Positions 1-13,000 of a DNA stretch of 64,000 nucleotides are shown here, piece by piece. Positions within the stretch are counted from its first letter, which is position 1, and every line of letters begins with the position of its first letter. The notes beneath the pieces were generated by a model. It ran no database searches. It worked only from the letters and a program-made list of their open reading frames with translations, and was not told where the DNA came from. The translations under genes and the position numbers were made by a program. Source of the DNA: Acanthosoma haemorrhoidale (taxonomy: Eukaryota; Arthropoda; Insecta; Hemiptera; Acanthosomatidae); the NCBI GenBank assembly GCA_930367205.1, contig OV884012.1, positions 33,018,796-33,082,795 on the forward strand. The letters are read 5' to 3'.

Positions 1-1850
1 AAAAGCCTTTCTTTAATTCAACACAAAGGGGGAAAGGGAAGCAGGTTGTCTAATGATTTGTGCCCCTTCCGATCTACGGGTTGATTTGGGCCAAAGATTT
101 AATTCTGCTCTCCTTTCTGAGACAAGAACCAACAAAGGGCTTATTTTCTACATGATTACGATTTATGCCCTATATGATGTCATCTTTCGATATCGAATAT
201 GCTGCAGTAATCACAACCATATATTCCAGCTTGATATTTTTTATTCCAGCCTCTCCTCACGTATTTATCCCTAGTATGTTTATGTACGATAATTACATAA
301 TATGTTATCACATATTAGGAGCATTACAGATGGAATTTTAAATCAAAGAAAAGAGCACTCCGAGAAAACTGAATTACTTTATATGACAACCATAGTATAT
401 ACTTTCTCTGCCTAAGAGACTTCCCCATTTATTCTATTTATGCTTCGATAAAGACAAAGTCGTAAAAATGATCCGATTTATCTGAATTCTAAGGAAATAT
501 TCTTACGATTATGCTTGCTATTTATTGTATAGAATACAATCACGTGTAATATAAAATAAAAATTAACTTTTAAATATCGTTCTATTTCAGGTAACCTTTA
601 ATTTTTAACAACTCATAGCACAGAAACAATAAAAATAAACTTTTGGCCAATGACTCAAGCCTATAAGGCCATTAGCTCAGAGCAAAAGGTATGTTTCAGA
701 AACAGCCAATACAAAACTAATCATCTCTTCCAAACGAGTCGATTGTAATTTTCGATATTATTTTCAGTGACGAAGGATATGAATAAAATTAATTATATTC
801 TGTACAAAATACCAAGTATTATTTTTTATATTCAAATTAATACTTAATACCTACCCTTTACTTTTTACGTGATTTATTTATTTTATACGTGCATACATAT
901 ATATATATATATATATAGATCCGTGTCAAAATAGTTAATCTATTGTACACGTAACTTAGTTAACTTTGGGTTTTTTGTAACTTATGTAAGCCTTTATTTA
1001 CCCAAACGAGAAAACGAATCTACATGGTAGTGAAGTATAATATTATTCTTTAACTGAGTGATTATTATCATATATCCAGTTGATGCTTGTATATGATATT
1101 CATCTAAACCAAAACTTCTCATCACCACCCTTATATAAGCAATATTCTGCAGTTCACATCCTCTGTCTACTCTATGAATTTTATAACCTCTTACCCCAAA
1201 GCTATACAAGATTGTTCTTTCCTCGCTCACTTCAATCTACGGATTTCTCTACCTCCAAATATTCTTTATGCTTGAATCTTCAAAATCCCCCTATTCCAAC
1301 ACTTCCTAACTATCCAGACGGATCCTTGGTATAATTGGGATGACGAGGGTATTGCTACGAGTTTTTTTGTTAATTATACACCAATTACATATTTATGTCG
1401 ACGAATTATCAATATGTAATTTGAAAAAGGAACTCATGTCAATACTCTCGTCGTCCAGAGAATAGCTAAGGAACGATTTTTTTAGTATGCAATATTTTCA
1501 GACTGGTATTCATTGCATTTGTGTTTTTATTTAATTGTTTACTATATACATCAAAAGGTTTGGCTGGGACCTTGCTTGATTTATAACATTGCGTATCTAT
1601 TTATTAAAATATTGTAATTTAATGTTGTATTGTATTTTACTGGCTTTTTCATATGGTTTTTTCACATGTCAAACTGTTTATGACTTTGTTTACTGTATGT
1701 GGCTTAACGATATTTTTTTTTTTTTAATTTTTATGGAGGTTTACAAAATATTTAACAATGTTAGATCTCCTCTGATGTATTAATTTTTTCACACTTGGTT
1801 TCGGAAATTGTTTTTGTTATATTCTATTCAATATTTTTAAGATGAATATT
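1..1850. other. AT-rich non-coding stretch
   Basis: No coding region or recognisable element is seen. The sequence is strongly AT-rich with homopolymer A and T runs and a short (TA)n microsatellite at about 895-917. Short ORFs here have no recognisable motif and look like chance openings. Confidence 0.6.
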
Positions 1851-2239
1851 TAGCAGTGTGACATTTAGCTGGAACGAATTCACAGTTCATCCTTGACCTG
1901 TAAATAATTGCGCGCAAGCAGAATGGATAACATCTTCGGTTTGGAAACGCTCTTCTCCGGCGCTGATCTAACTAACGAACGGACTATGCAACAGGACAAT
2001 CCGAAACTGGATTCCAGTCAGGTCCCGGTTAGGAAATATGCAAAAGTGAAAAATAATAAGAAGTAATTAGGAGCAGGCAGGGAGGAGAGGGTTGCGACAG
2101 AGGAGATGGTTCGGAGACAGAACCTAGGTCGCCTGGGACAATGCTAACGACCTAATGCTGTGTGTCGGCTGCGAGCCTTCATTAACTGTTATTTGCAGCC
2201 TGCGACTGTCCCCTTTCGGTTCTCGTCGTCTAGCCTATC
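1851..2239. other. GC-elevated segment left of the first inverted-repeat element
   Basis: Base composition rises clearly compared with the flanks. It contains a 47-codon ATG-initiated ORF (1923-2066, beginning MDNIFGLETLFSG) with coding-like codons but no family I recognise. Further on, in a different frame, a stretch reads ERVATEEMVRRQNLGRL. It abuts the inverted-repeat structure that encloses an RT fragment, so it may be part of an older LINE or other repeat. A host exon cannot be excluded. Confidence 0.3.
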
Positions 2240-3268
2240 TTCGTTTGGGCGGATATTTAGGATTCGAGCCAAGAATGTATTGGCCTAGCTACTTATAAGT
2301 TTTCGATGTTTTAATTTATAATAATAATAACCAATATGTTTATATTTATAATAATAATAATACATTAGTAGTTTGATTGCCTCTCAGATAACTAAAAGAG
2401 TTCGTAATGTACTCATAGCGGATAGATTAGCACAAGCATTTTGACTCGGTACCACATGATTGGCTCTTAACGAACTCAGAAATCTATAAAGTTGACTGCA
2501 GAATTATAAATCTATTAGAACATAAACATTTGCTTATAAAAGCTCACTTGTGCAGAAACAAGCTATGACCGAGCTTTAGTGATCCCAAACCCATAGTGCG
2601 TGGTATTTTCCTCTCTTGTTCTTCCTGGCTCTTAACACACCAAGTAAGCTGCTGAATGATACTAGCAAGAGATACGAGATCAAAAATGAAATCAAGCTGT
2701 TTCACTTGTTATACATGGATGGACCTTAAACAAATTTTAGGCATACAAAATTAGAATGAATTAAGATATGCTAAAATTGGCAAACAATTCAGAAAAGATA
2801 ATATAGAAATTTTAAAAGACAGGGAAGAAATACATCAAATGGTGGAATTGAAAAAAGGTACTAAGAAGTCTTTCGAAAAATAGTTTCAATATTGCATCAA
2901 GTTTGTACTTAAAAGTTTTTTCACCAGGTGGAAATATAATTCAAGTTTTAAACACATGGGCTTTCCCAGATATTAATTGCACGGAAAGTAACCTTGAGGC
3001 GTTGGACTAAAACTCTATAACTAAAACTACCATAAAATGTACGATAGAAATAGTATTTTGATACAATAGATTAACGACTAACATAAGTTAATGATATGAT
3101 AAGAAAATCACATTTCTAAAAATATTTTCATTTAAAGTTGTTTTATTTATTTTTATAATTTGATTATAAATATATTCTCACTTATTGGTTTTGAAAAAAA
3201 AAACATCGAAAACTTATAAGTAGTAGTATACATTCTTGGCTCGAATCCTAAATATCCGCCCTAACGAA
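2240..3268. repeat. 1.03-kb structure with long terminal inverted repeats
   Basis: The left arm starts at 2240 (TTCGTTTGGGCGGATATTTA) and the reverse complement of the right end at 3268 reads TTCGTTAGGGCGGATATTTA. The match continues for about 70 bp with one small indel. Weaker similarity carries on to roughly 2355 on the left and 3158 on the right, giving arms of about 110-120 bp. No convincing target-site duplication flanks the structure. The interior holds a decayed LINE reverse transcriptase fragment. It could be a non-autonomous inverted-repeat DNA element that acquired LINE sequence, or two LINE-derived ends in opposite orientation. Confidence 0.7.
2436..2723 (+). pseudogene. Non-LTR retrotransposon reverse transcriptase fragment (YMDD type), decayed
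   Basis: Translation gives AFDSVPHDWLL near the start, where LINE RTs have the AFDSVPH motif with the first catalytic Asp. After stops and frame changes it gives PLLFFLALNTPSKLLND and HLLYMDG, corresponding to the SPLLF block and the YMDD catalytic box. The second Asp of YMDD is changed to Gly and a stop follows, so it cannot be a working polymerase. Weak similarity may run in another frame to about 2880. This RT subtype is common in invertebrate LINEs with R2-like RT domains. The fragment lies wholly between the inverted arms at 2240 and 3268. Family-level RT assignment is secure; the clade is inference. Confidence 0.75.
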
Positions 3269-4394
3269 TTGTTTTTTTTATTGTAAATTTATACAATTTG
3301 TGAAATGAATATGGACGTCCCCTAAAAAGTAAAGAAATACTGTTTTCAACTATATATAACTTTTAGAAAAGAAAAATACCATCATTAATAAATTATTTAG
3401 TAATTAGAAACTAACTTCATATTATACTGAGAAGTGAATCGAATCAAAATTATGACACACTGATATATAAAATGTTTGTTAGAATCTTAATGGGCCATAA
3501 TCATAATAAGTCATTAAAACAATCATCAATAGTGATTTCTCTGTCACACGGGAAAGTCGTTAAATAGTGCTTTATTGTTTTGGTAACATGTTACAAAGTA
3601 GCATCAAAACTAACAATAATTATAATTTTATATTTTTTTATATGTAGTTAGTATCATTAAATAAGACTGGTATACTTATATCTGTCATAGATTAAAGTTA
3701 ATTGTTCAAAGTAACTTTATTATAGATATATTATGTCAAAGGGCATATTAAACGAGCTAGTTGAGGAGGAGTAAAAAGAGATATAGTATAATTACTGCAT
3801 TGGTGAAGTTGAAGAGAAAAAAAAGTGTAGCTATTGTTTTTACTTCTTAGCGTTTTTGAGAAGGGGAAAAGAGGGTAAATATATTTCCGATTATCGCTCT
3901 TTAAAAAGACTAATTCAACAGGCTCAATCAGCTGGAAATTATGTGATCAGTTAAAAGACAGGTGGAAATTAATGTTAATTAATCAATACATATTACTATG
4001 AAAGTAATGAGTTACGGCATTTCTGTATTTTTTTAATTCTTGTACAGTTCGAAGGCTACAGTCGTGCCAACTTCATCACCACGAATAAATACCCTCTTCT
4101 CGGACCAGAAAATACCCACCTACCTTTCCATATTATTTATCAATAAATATTCAGCGTAAGCATAGAGAGAGGAGGCTAGTTCCAGATCTTGACAGCCCAT
4201 GAGATTACTAGGAGTAAGAGCGTAGTAGCCCCTCATTGGCCGTAATAAATGATCATAAGATTGACCGAAATGAAAAGTTCTCTCATTTGCTGGAAGCGGG
4301 AATTCGGAGGTATTTTACACAGTCGGATTTCTCTACTCAAACCTTTTTTTTTTCCTCTTCCAGAGGACGACACCTCATACGGGGTTTGCTCTAT
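3269..4394. other. AT-rich non-coding stretch
   Basis: Nothing recognisable. A/T homopolymers are frequent and no ORF carries motifs. The last 200-300 bp could contain the 5' part of the diverged LTR copy that follows, but I cannot place its start. Confidence 0.5.
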
Positions 4395-4924
4395 TCGAAC
4401 CATGGCTTTCTTATTTAATTATCTCTGCACATCTCTTTCCTATCCTTGCTAGCTTTGGTCCAGGATTGTCAGCCTCCACGACCTTCCCATTGGAGTTTTC
4501 TGGCCTTGCCCCGCTTAACTAGCATGCCCTTGGAAGAAACCCCTTCCATGCAGACGACGGGGCCCTTCAAAATGGGCCTAGTAGCGGCTCCCCCAGCGAT
4601 CCTGTCTGCCTCTCTCACAATCCCTTTGGGATCCGGACGGTTTTCGCCTACCCTCACATACCGAGTGTGAACTGGTGGTCATTCTAAGACCACGTAAGCT
4701 ATTTATAATAACTACCTACCATATACCACTCCTCCTGGGTATAGTGCACTGTTGGGGCACACCTTTAAAGATCTTATGGAGTCAGATCAATACGAATAAA
4801 GCTGCTTGCCACCAGCAAAGTTCAAAGGCCACAGGTATATCCATTTTATCGCTTTCTTGACGCCCACCAGGCAGTGTCCGGGTCGACAAGACCCTGGCCT
4901 CCGAGTGGGCCCCCATAACCGACA
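4395..4924 (+). mobile_element. Diverged LTR copy of the TGTAGCGACC family (partial)
   Basis: This segment aligns by eye, with many substitutions and indels, to the 3' half of the solo LTRs at 15339-16044 and 47381-48302. Shared landmarks in order are a TTGGCCTTCTCATTT-like stretch, TAGTCC..CCTTGTCAG, a GGGATCCGGACGG block, ATACC.AGTGTGAA, ACTACCTACCAT, CATAGTGCA.TGT.GGGGCA and a terminal CCGACA at 4919-4924. The 5' boundary is not clear and no target duplication was found. Its divergence suggests it is the oldest member in the window. Confidence 0.6.
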
Positions 4925-7900
4925 TCATACATTACTATTTTTTTAACTACTAGTACATTTCTTTTTCAAATTATTTTAAATGTTTTCTTTTTATTATTGT
5001 ATGTTTGTTTGTATTTAATTGAGACACGTACGCACTATACAAATACGCTTAAAGACAAAACAATAAGAACAACACCCTTTTTTTTACATTATATATTTCC
5101 TATGTAATTGTAATATTTTCAATAGCGGGATTATTAATAACAATCATTAAAATTGTTTTAGCAGTGTTAAGGAATCTTTTGATTGATGAGTGGCATCATA
5201 TTTAAGTTGAATTTAGGTTGGTTTTTTAATTTTTTTTATATTCTATTTTTTCAATCATTTCATTTTTAATAAACAGATTCTCAAGTAAACCCTATTGCTG
5301 GTAAAATTCATCAGACAACCATGAGTTTTTCTAAAATACATTGTATATACAACATTTAATGTTCTACATCCTGTGACATTCAGATAAAAATCCAACGATT
5401 CCAGAGATTTGCATGTTCGTGTATAGTTACGGTGTATGCTGAGACTCGTTCTTCCAGATTTGAATGTCACAAGAAATACTTTATTGGCTTTTGTAAAAAG
5501 ATGTAATTTAGTCATTCCACATTCCTTGTCTTTAAAGGTTGCTATTCAAGTCATACTGTGTAAGGATCAATGGTGATGATGAGTGTGCGAACAAATTGAA
5601 TATGCTTACTGGTTGGGGCTTATCAATTTGGCCCTGAATCCTATTCAGAAAGACCCACAAATCCTCTCTTCCTCCCTCCCTATATTATTTGCGGTCCACC
5701 ACAGATCTAGACTACAACTATATTGGGTGCATCAGACGCCTTCCTATTTATAGAAAGTATCATCGGCTGTGCTTTCTCCTCTAACTGCCGTGCTGACGCT
5801 CAACTCCTCTGTTTGTAGGTATTTACTCTCAGGTTTCTCCCGAGGTGTGATGTTCGTCTACGACTAAGACATATTTACGATGGTTTCTCTTTTGTCTTGT
5901 TCGTCCGAAGATGGTCTAGCCTTGTCAAATTTTGTCTTATAAATAACAATATTAAATAATCTTTCCATTTCTAGACGGAAAAAAAAAATGAAAGTCCGGA
6001 AAGCTGACTAGTAAAAATGAAACTCACAAGTAAAAATTTAGCTGGTCTTTCGCAAACAACCTGCTTCTAGCAACTAACTTATAAACCTAGGGTGAATACA
6101 AGGAATTTTAAAATATAAAACAATCTTTAGTTTCTTTCAAAAAATAAAATCTTCTGCCTCTCTATAGATTTATTGATTTCTACCTGAACGCTTTAAACGG
6201 TCTATTCCGTTGTCCTCAAATATCAAGCTGATGCTGAAATTTGCCAATAGCCATAGGCGAATCGGTTATCAAACAACATGAGAACATTAGTAGTTTCTTT
6301 CAGGATTAACATGGAGATATCATTTAAAAGCGTATCCTATTTCTGATGAGTAGTGTGTCCTGACTAAGAAACAGTGACAGAAATAGTTTCAAGGGGTAAC
6401 TATCTGGTTCTCAAAAATCACGTGATCAAGCAAACAACATATTTATATTCAACAAACAGATTTCATTTTTCAGTATAGAGGATAGTTGTAGGTTAGCTAT
6501 ATATACCTAGCTTTGCATGTTTTCCTAAATTGTTTTTCGCCCTTATTTTTATTGGTATTTTCTTTTTTTAAATCGATTCAAATTGTTGACATACTCTGAT
6601 AAACCAAGTGCACTAAAATTAACACAATCGTCACATTGAAATTAATTGATTAATAGTTAATTGGATTTTAACGGATCCTACTAATGGCATCGAGGTAAGG
6701 AACTTAACTTAGTATATCATTAAGCAGTAACATATTCAGTATGTACATGCACATAGGCCTATGTGCTAATGCTACAAGACGGACAAAATTATCGAAACTG
6801 GAACAAGTTAAATACATTATGAACTTTTTATTACAACGCATAATGAAATAGAAGAAATAAGAAATACTAATACAATACTAATGAATATTTTCATTTTCCG
6901 ATCTAGCATTAGTTATGTTCTGTTTATTAGCTATCTTATTACCCTAACACAGAAATATATTTACGGTCCTACCTTAAACATAAACTGAATGAGCAAATAT
7001 GTAGACTGCTCACATTCAAATTATGTGCATATGATTTTAAACAAAACACTATGTACCTATTAAATAGAGCAGTAAGTCAGAGTGGATCCACTTTTACCTA
7101 TCATCTACCAAACTCTGTACTTAATATTTAATTTATCTCATATATACAATATTTAAAACAACACCGCACTTACCAAAACCTCCCACCTATTTCACTCCAA
7201 AAATCCCTCACCCTTTTCCTCCTTGGTTTCCAGTACTAACGGCAGTTGTTGTTTGCAATTGCCACTAGATACTGAAGGTGGATTTCCATAATTTAAACCT
7301 CCTTGGTACACAAATACGGTTTTTTGAAATGTGGATCACCAAAGATACAAACCATCTGCAGAAGGACGTTTTGCATGTAGCCACATAAAATCAAAGTATA
7401 CTGGTTCAAGCCTACAAAGAGTAATATTTCTTTAAGACGATCAGCTATTATTTTTTTAAGTTCTTCCTGAGTTTTTAAGTAAAATATAAAATTTTAAATG
7501 ATACTATAAAAAATCAGGTAAGTAAGGCATAAAATCTAGAGCTCCATTCCCCATGCTCCTTCATTAAATCTTTTCATCAAATAAAAGGTTATTTATATGG
7601 TTTCATAAAAAAATTAAGTAGTTGCATATTTATTTTATGAAGTAGTTACACCTACCACATCTCTAATACTTATTCTCAGACTGTTAAAGAACTTAGTATA
7701 TTAAGAGCAGCAGATGTATGACAGAACAGTTTTTAAGTTAATAATTAAATCAAATTTTTAACTTTATTTTTTCAATAATTCTGGCCAACTCAGTGTCAAG
7801 TGGTGGGACTAAGCCGACACCATTCCATTGTTTCGAGTTATTTTCTGTTTGGATGTAACATATAAGGAAAATTAAGCCATTCTGGAGGAGAAGAATTGAA

Positions 7901-8784
7901 AAAAAGAAAGTAGTTCATGAAAGAGGACTGATTTTTATAAAATTCTAAATATATAATGTAGGTTACTAATATTCAGGAGTATATATCCACCAATTTTTAC
8001 TTCCATTTTGAAATTTATTTACAAATTCATGTGTCACTACCCCATCATGAGTTAGTGTGCCTAATTGTTGGGATTTTATTTTTTCTCTTGTTTTTATTAT
8101 ATTAATAAGGATATATGTATATATTGCTCGTATATTTATTGAAAATATTACCTGGGTCTGATATTAGCAAATACCCCACTTGACGTTAAAAAAATGTTTG
8201 TTCATGAGGCATATAGCCACGAGATAATGAAGAAATTATCCTTTTTAAACTGTAGGAACGAAGTTGCCATTGATATATATTCTTTATATTTTTGTTTTTT
8301 TTTGGGGGGGGGGGGGGTCGGGTTGAGATTATTTTACTCTGGGAGTAACGGCCACTATTTGTGCAGGATGGCAAAGACTATTGTATTTGTTTAAATGTAA
8401 GCCATACATCAAGATTACAGTAGCCATACCTTCGAAGTGCTCAGGTGGCATTGACAGTAGGCTGGCTACCTACTGTCCGGCAAGCAGCTCTCTGTAATCC
8501 AATCGCACTCCGGGTTAAATTGTCCCATACCGCAAACTACCTGACAACTGGCGAGCTCTACAGTGTAATGGAGCAGCTCCAACACCTGCCAGCGAATTGG
8601 AAGGCATTACCGTGACTACACGACAAGTGGAATGTTCCTCTTAATGTTTCAGTAAGTGATTGAATTGGCTTAGAGCCATTGTTTGTGAACGAGAAAATAA
8701 TTGTACTGAAACAGCCTCATAAAACCTGAATACAATATTCTAGTTACCAATAAAACATATATACATATATAAGAGAAAATAAAG
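4925..8784. other. AT-rich non-coding stretch with two GC-elevated patches
   Basis: No gene or known element was recognised. Patches at about 5590-5930 and 8420-8640 have noticeably higher GC than the surroundings and may be old repeats. A 14-G run lies at 8304-8317 next to a T run. The rest is AT-rich with A/T homopolymers. Confidence 0.5.
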
Positions 8785-9100
8785 CCTAAATGCTACAAGG
8801 GGAGTCCTGGCAATGGCCAGTTTCTCCATTCCATGTCCTGAGCGTCTGTGGTCCTCGTGCTTTTGGTCAGCCTCCAATGGCTCGTATCCGGTGACGAGGC
8901 TGACAGAAGAGCGTGGGGTACTTCCTAAGATTCCGCTTCCGTTTTCGTATGTGGATTTGGGAGGTCTCTGGACTGTTTGTAAATACTGTATGAATTAGTG
9001 AATAAATGAAAAATTTTGAAAGTGGTGGGAATTAGAACATTTATCACAATTACTTATTGCCCAATTAGGCAGATTGTAATTTTATCACAATAGATAATTT
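8785..9100 (+). mobile_element. Jockey-like LINE 3'-UTR copy (5'-truncated)
   Basis: Shares a block starting at GGAGTCCTGGCAATGGCCAG with the LINE copies at 39665-40078 and, in reverse, 50297-51395. It continues through TCGTATCCGGTGACG, GGAGGTCTCTGGACTG and GTAAATACTGTATGAAT. The 3' end reads ACTTATTGCCCAATTAGGCA then GATTGTAATTTTATCACAAT, the common tail of all four copies. Only non-coding 3' sequence remains, as expected of heavily 5'-truncated LINE insertions. The next LTR copy begins almost immediately downstream at 9102. Confidence 0.75.
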
Positions 9101-9101
9101 C

Positions 9102-9942
9102 TGTCGGGTGGTCACGAGGGGGTGCCTTGTTACCTTAGCCCTAGAGACGAAGAGACGGTTGATTAGGCTATAACCTGGACAATTGCTTCATGACATGTCT
9201 TACTACTGTACTATGTGACTCCATATCTGATAGGTATGTGCCCCGACAGTGCACTATGTTCAGGAGAAGAGGTATGGTGTAGGTATTGTAGGTAGCTTAT
9301 GTTGTCTCCGAATGGCCATGAATTCACACTCGGTATCTGAGGGTTGGCGAAAACCGTCCGATCCCAAAGGCGAGTGTGAACCGGAGAGAGGCAGTCTGGA
9401 TCACTGGGGGAGACACTACTAGGTAAAGTTCTTAGGCCCCAGTTGAGCGTCATACCAAGCAAGAAATCTCTTCAAGGAGGTGCTAGTTTTAGGGAGACGA
9501 AGGCAGAGAATTCCACTAGGAAAGTGTGGGGTCTGACAAGGCCGGACTAAAACATAGCGAGGTTAGGAAGGAGAGATGCTGAGATTTTCATAAATGAGAT
9601 GGCCAAATCTTGAAACATCAGTGCAGCTGCAAGTACCAGTCCAGAGAGCCGTAGATACAATGATTTATCAACTAAAACTAGGGGGTATATATAGCCCCAA
9701 GTAGCCTATGATCTGGGGTCATATTCTGACCAACCAAACCGCAGGATTGCGGTGACACTTGCTTGTTCTAGACCAGGTCCCACTCTGCCCCTCGGGCTAC
9801 CTGACTCCCCTTCAAGGGCCTCTGACTAGTTTTTTGCGGCTGCGTCTTTTATTGTTTACAATATTTACACTGGTATGACTTATGGTTTGGTACTGTGTTT
9901 TAGATTTGTTTGAATTAATTTACAACATATTATAACCAATTT

Positions 9943-9978
<36 letters not shown>

Positions 9979-10021
9979 AGAGTATAGGGTGATTTATCTT
10001 GTGTAGTTAGTGGACGATACA
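9102..10021 (-). mobile_element. Solo LTR (old copy) of the TGTAGCGACC family
   Basis: Read on the minus strand it begins TGTATCGTCC and ends CCACCCGACA, 920 bp, closely matching the 922-bp solo LTR at 47381-48302 along its whole length. An internal (TA)n at about 9946-9974 is expanded relative to the other copy. The flanks ATTTC and TTTTA do not form a clean duplication, so this copy has older or rearranged borders. Orientation follows the TATA-like box seen in the sister copy and is tentative. Confidence 0.75.
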
Positions 10022-13000
10022 TTTTAGACTGAGTGTTGGTATATAGAGTAATTATAAGGTAAGAGAAGAAATATGGGCGTATTGTAATTTTATCACAATA
10101 AAGATAATAAAGAATAAATGGACAAATTTGCTGGAACAACTATTCATGGGTTTAGGTTGCGAAAATGAATTATGACGTTTTGTCATTAGTTATAATTGTC
10201 AATTTTATCCTTTGTGTAAACCAGTATTCATAGTGATAACATAAAACTTTAAGAGAATTAGGGATAACTGCTCCTCTCTAAGCCATGAGCACGAATAGGG
10301 AAGAAGAAACACGAATTCATAAAATTTTGAATGAACTTCCTGATTCCTCGTCCGTTCAAGTATACATGAGAGCAGGCTCAAGAGGAGAATTCGGCGAAAG
10401 GACCGAATAGGGTTGAGAAGGCCGCAATGCAGTTTTTAGCAGTTGGTCAGCAACTCAGCTCAACTTGTTCCCGACTTAGTTGGCTTAAAAACCTTACTTA
10501 TATCTCACCTGGGGTTCCTCTAATCGTATCACCCAATCGATTATTGGAACATATATTCTACAGTGATAATACCGGTTTGTAAGTAACTTTCAAAATTTAA
10601 CCAAACTTCGTAGGTTGTCGATTATGAAGCAAGGTGGCTGATGGTACATTAAGGAAGTAAGTCAACATTTGTAGTCTCAATGGAATGACTCCAAAATTAG
10701 AAGGAAATACTTCTTCCTCCCATCACCTGGATTATAATAATAGTAAAACGTTCCTCCAAGACTCCTGACGAAAATACTTCAAGGACATACAAGCCCTTAT
10801 TCCTCAGATGTATTCTAAGCCTCTTCCATACCCTGATAATTTCCTTCTCCTGTTGTATCCCTTATAATGTTTAATCCAATCACCCTCTAGTTAAAGGACT
10901 CACCCAAACCGATACAAAGCGTGAAAAACTTGCTGGACTTTTGGAAGCGTTTTTCCAGCAAGCCATGGTCAGAAGCAGTAGTTATAAATCTTGTTAAAGC
11001 TTTGATATGAGAAAGCTTTGATACGCTGTTTAAATTTGGAACGCTAAAAACCGTGTTCGTATTAATTTTGATAAGACGATGGATGTTTTATTCACGAAAA
11101 TGAGTCAGTTAATACCCTAGGAGTTAATATGTTTTCTAGCACAAAACCATGCATTGGACACATCAACTAAGGTAAGATGTGGCGATCCTTAGGCTGTATG
11201 GAAACATTATAAACTATGATAGTAGTTATTAATTAACTGAAGTCGTGTTTGTTGGATCATCCCCCCAATGTGAATTAAAGATTGTTAAGGCACATTACTA
11301 CTTAGAAACTTTTTGTGAGAATTTTGAATTCATTCCATCCCATCATGTACGCGTTCTCTGTAAATGGGGCGGCTAGACTTGATAGCACTTGGTCCAACAT
11401 GTGTGCCTCCTCCTCGAATCTTATCTTCATTAAAGTGATTATACTGTTATGTTATAGTTTTACATTTATATGAATTGATAAAAAGTACAATTTATCGTTT
11501 ATTTACTTTAAATCAAAATATCAATTTATTTCCCGTATACTTTTTTTTGTCTTGCGATTCATAAAAATATTATACTAGCTTTACATTACATACAGATATG
11601 AATTATATTAAAAAAAAAAAAATTATAATTAATAAACTATTTTTGATGTGAATAATTTTTGTTTTTTTCATGAATGACTATAATTTTATAATAGAATTGG
11701 TGAAATGTCAAATAGAATAGAGCGGCCAACCTGAATGTCGTGAAGTTTGTACTATCTACAAGACACGAGGCCGTGAGGTGCGTCGGGTAACATAACAAAT
11801 GTCTGATTAGTATCAGTAATAAATCGACGTAAAATAGTACCATAGGACGTAAATAAAATTAATTAAATGAAGAGAGATTGACTCTCCTACACTCCTGGAA
11901 AAGTAAGAAGCTTTCTGGATTATAAGAGTGCATTAGAAGGAGGAGAGAGTCCCTTAAGAATCCCATATGAGCCCTCTTACTTGCCTGCGGGGACCAATTA
12001 CGATAGAACACATGCTACCCAGGGCAGTGTTGCTGTATAGGCAAATTCGAAAACCTTTATTTCTCCTCAACTCATTTAACAGCTTTTTGCAAATTCGACG
12101 TTTTATTTTAATATCGAGGCAAAAACCAATTTATTATTGCTTTGAATTGCAACAAAGTTTCAGCAACCATTGAATACATACTATTGCTTTTTTTTTTTTT
12201 CATATCCCCTTGTTAAAATTCATATAGATATATTGTACAAAATATAGATTCTCAAATGAATCTATTTACAATTGTCATTGTATTTCCTGTAGCTTAGCTA
12301 CATTTCATAAAAGTTCTAATATAGAAAATAATAATGCTCTACAATGTACAGAGTATGATTGGACTGAATTTACTAAAGGTGGTGTGGTCATCGTGTTAAA
12401 CACTGGGTTTGTAAGGTGCTGCAACGGTCTTATATTCTGATGGTCTAGCTTAATTTTCTATCTGTGATAATCATTGGATAGAAGGATGATTAAGAAGTAA
12501 CAAGGCGAGAATTGTATGAAAACTACTCTAAAATAAAACTATACAATTTGTAAAAAAACTTGTCCTGAGAGTATACAACGTATAGCTTGAGCGAATATTT
12601 GGAGAACTTTCCCTTTGTCTACTCCAAAATGCCATAAACACTCCCTTAAAATCAACCTGATTCTAATATACAATTCGTTACATTCTAAAAATATCATTAC
12701 AATGTACTGTATCCAATAATGTTATTGAATTAGGAATTCTTACGAAACATTTTCTTCAGTAATATTATTTCAACATAAGAATAATTTCAAAATAATAATA
12801 CCAAAACTCACCCATTCAACAACTTCAAAAATGATAAATACATTATAGTTTTTTTTTTAATTTTTGCTTCCAATAAATCTTGTTGTAAGCATATTGCTAA
12901 CAGCTGACAACTGGCAAAAAAGCTAGACTGCAACCCATCCTTGCTAAATGTGTAGTCTGCATAGTAAGCAGCGTCAGGAAACAAAGTCATTCCTCATTTT

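Noticed and set aside
8304..8317. G runs here and at 57013-57024 as regulatory G-quadruplexes
   Set aside because: Single homopolymer runs in AT-rich DNA, more likely slippage or sequencing-prone tracts; no spaced G-tract pattern.
9211..9462. Minus-strand ORF with a counterpart at 47482-47790
   Set aside because: The similarity comes from both lying inside copies of the same LTR; LTR sequence is not expected to encode this protein.
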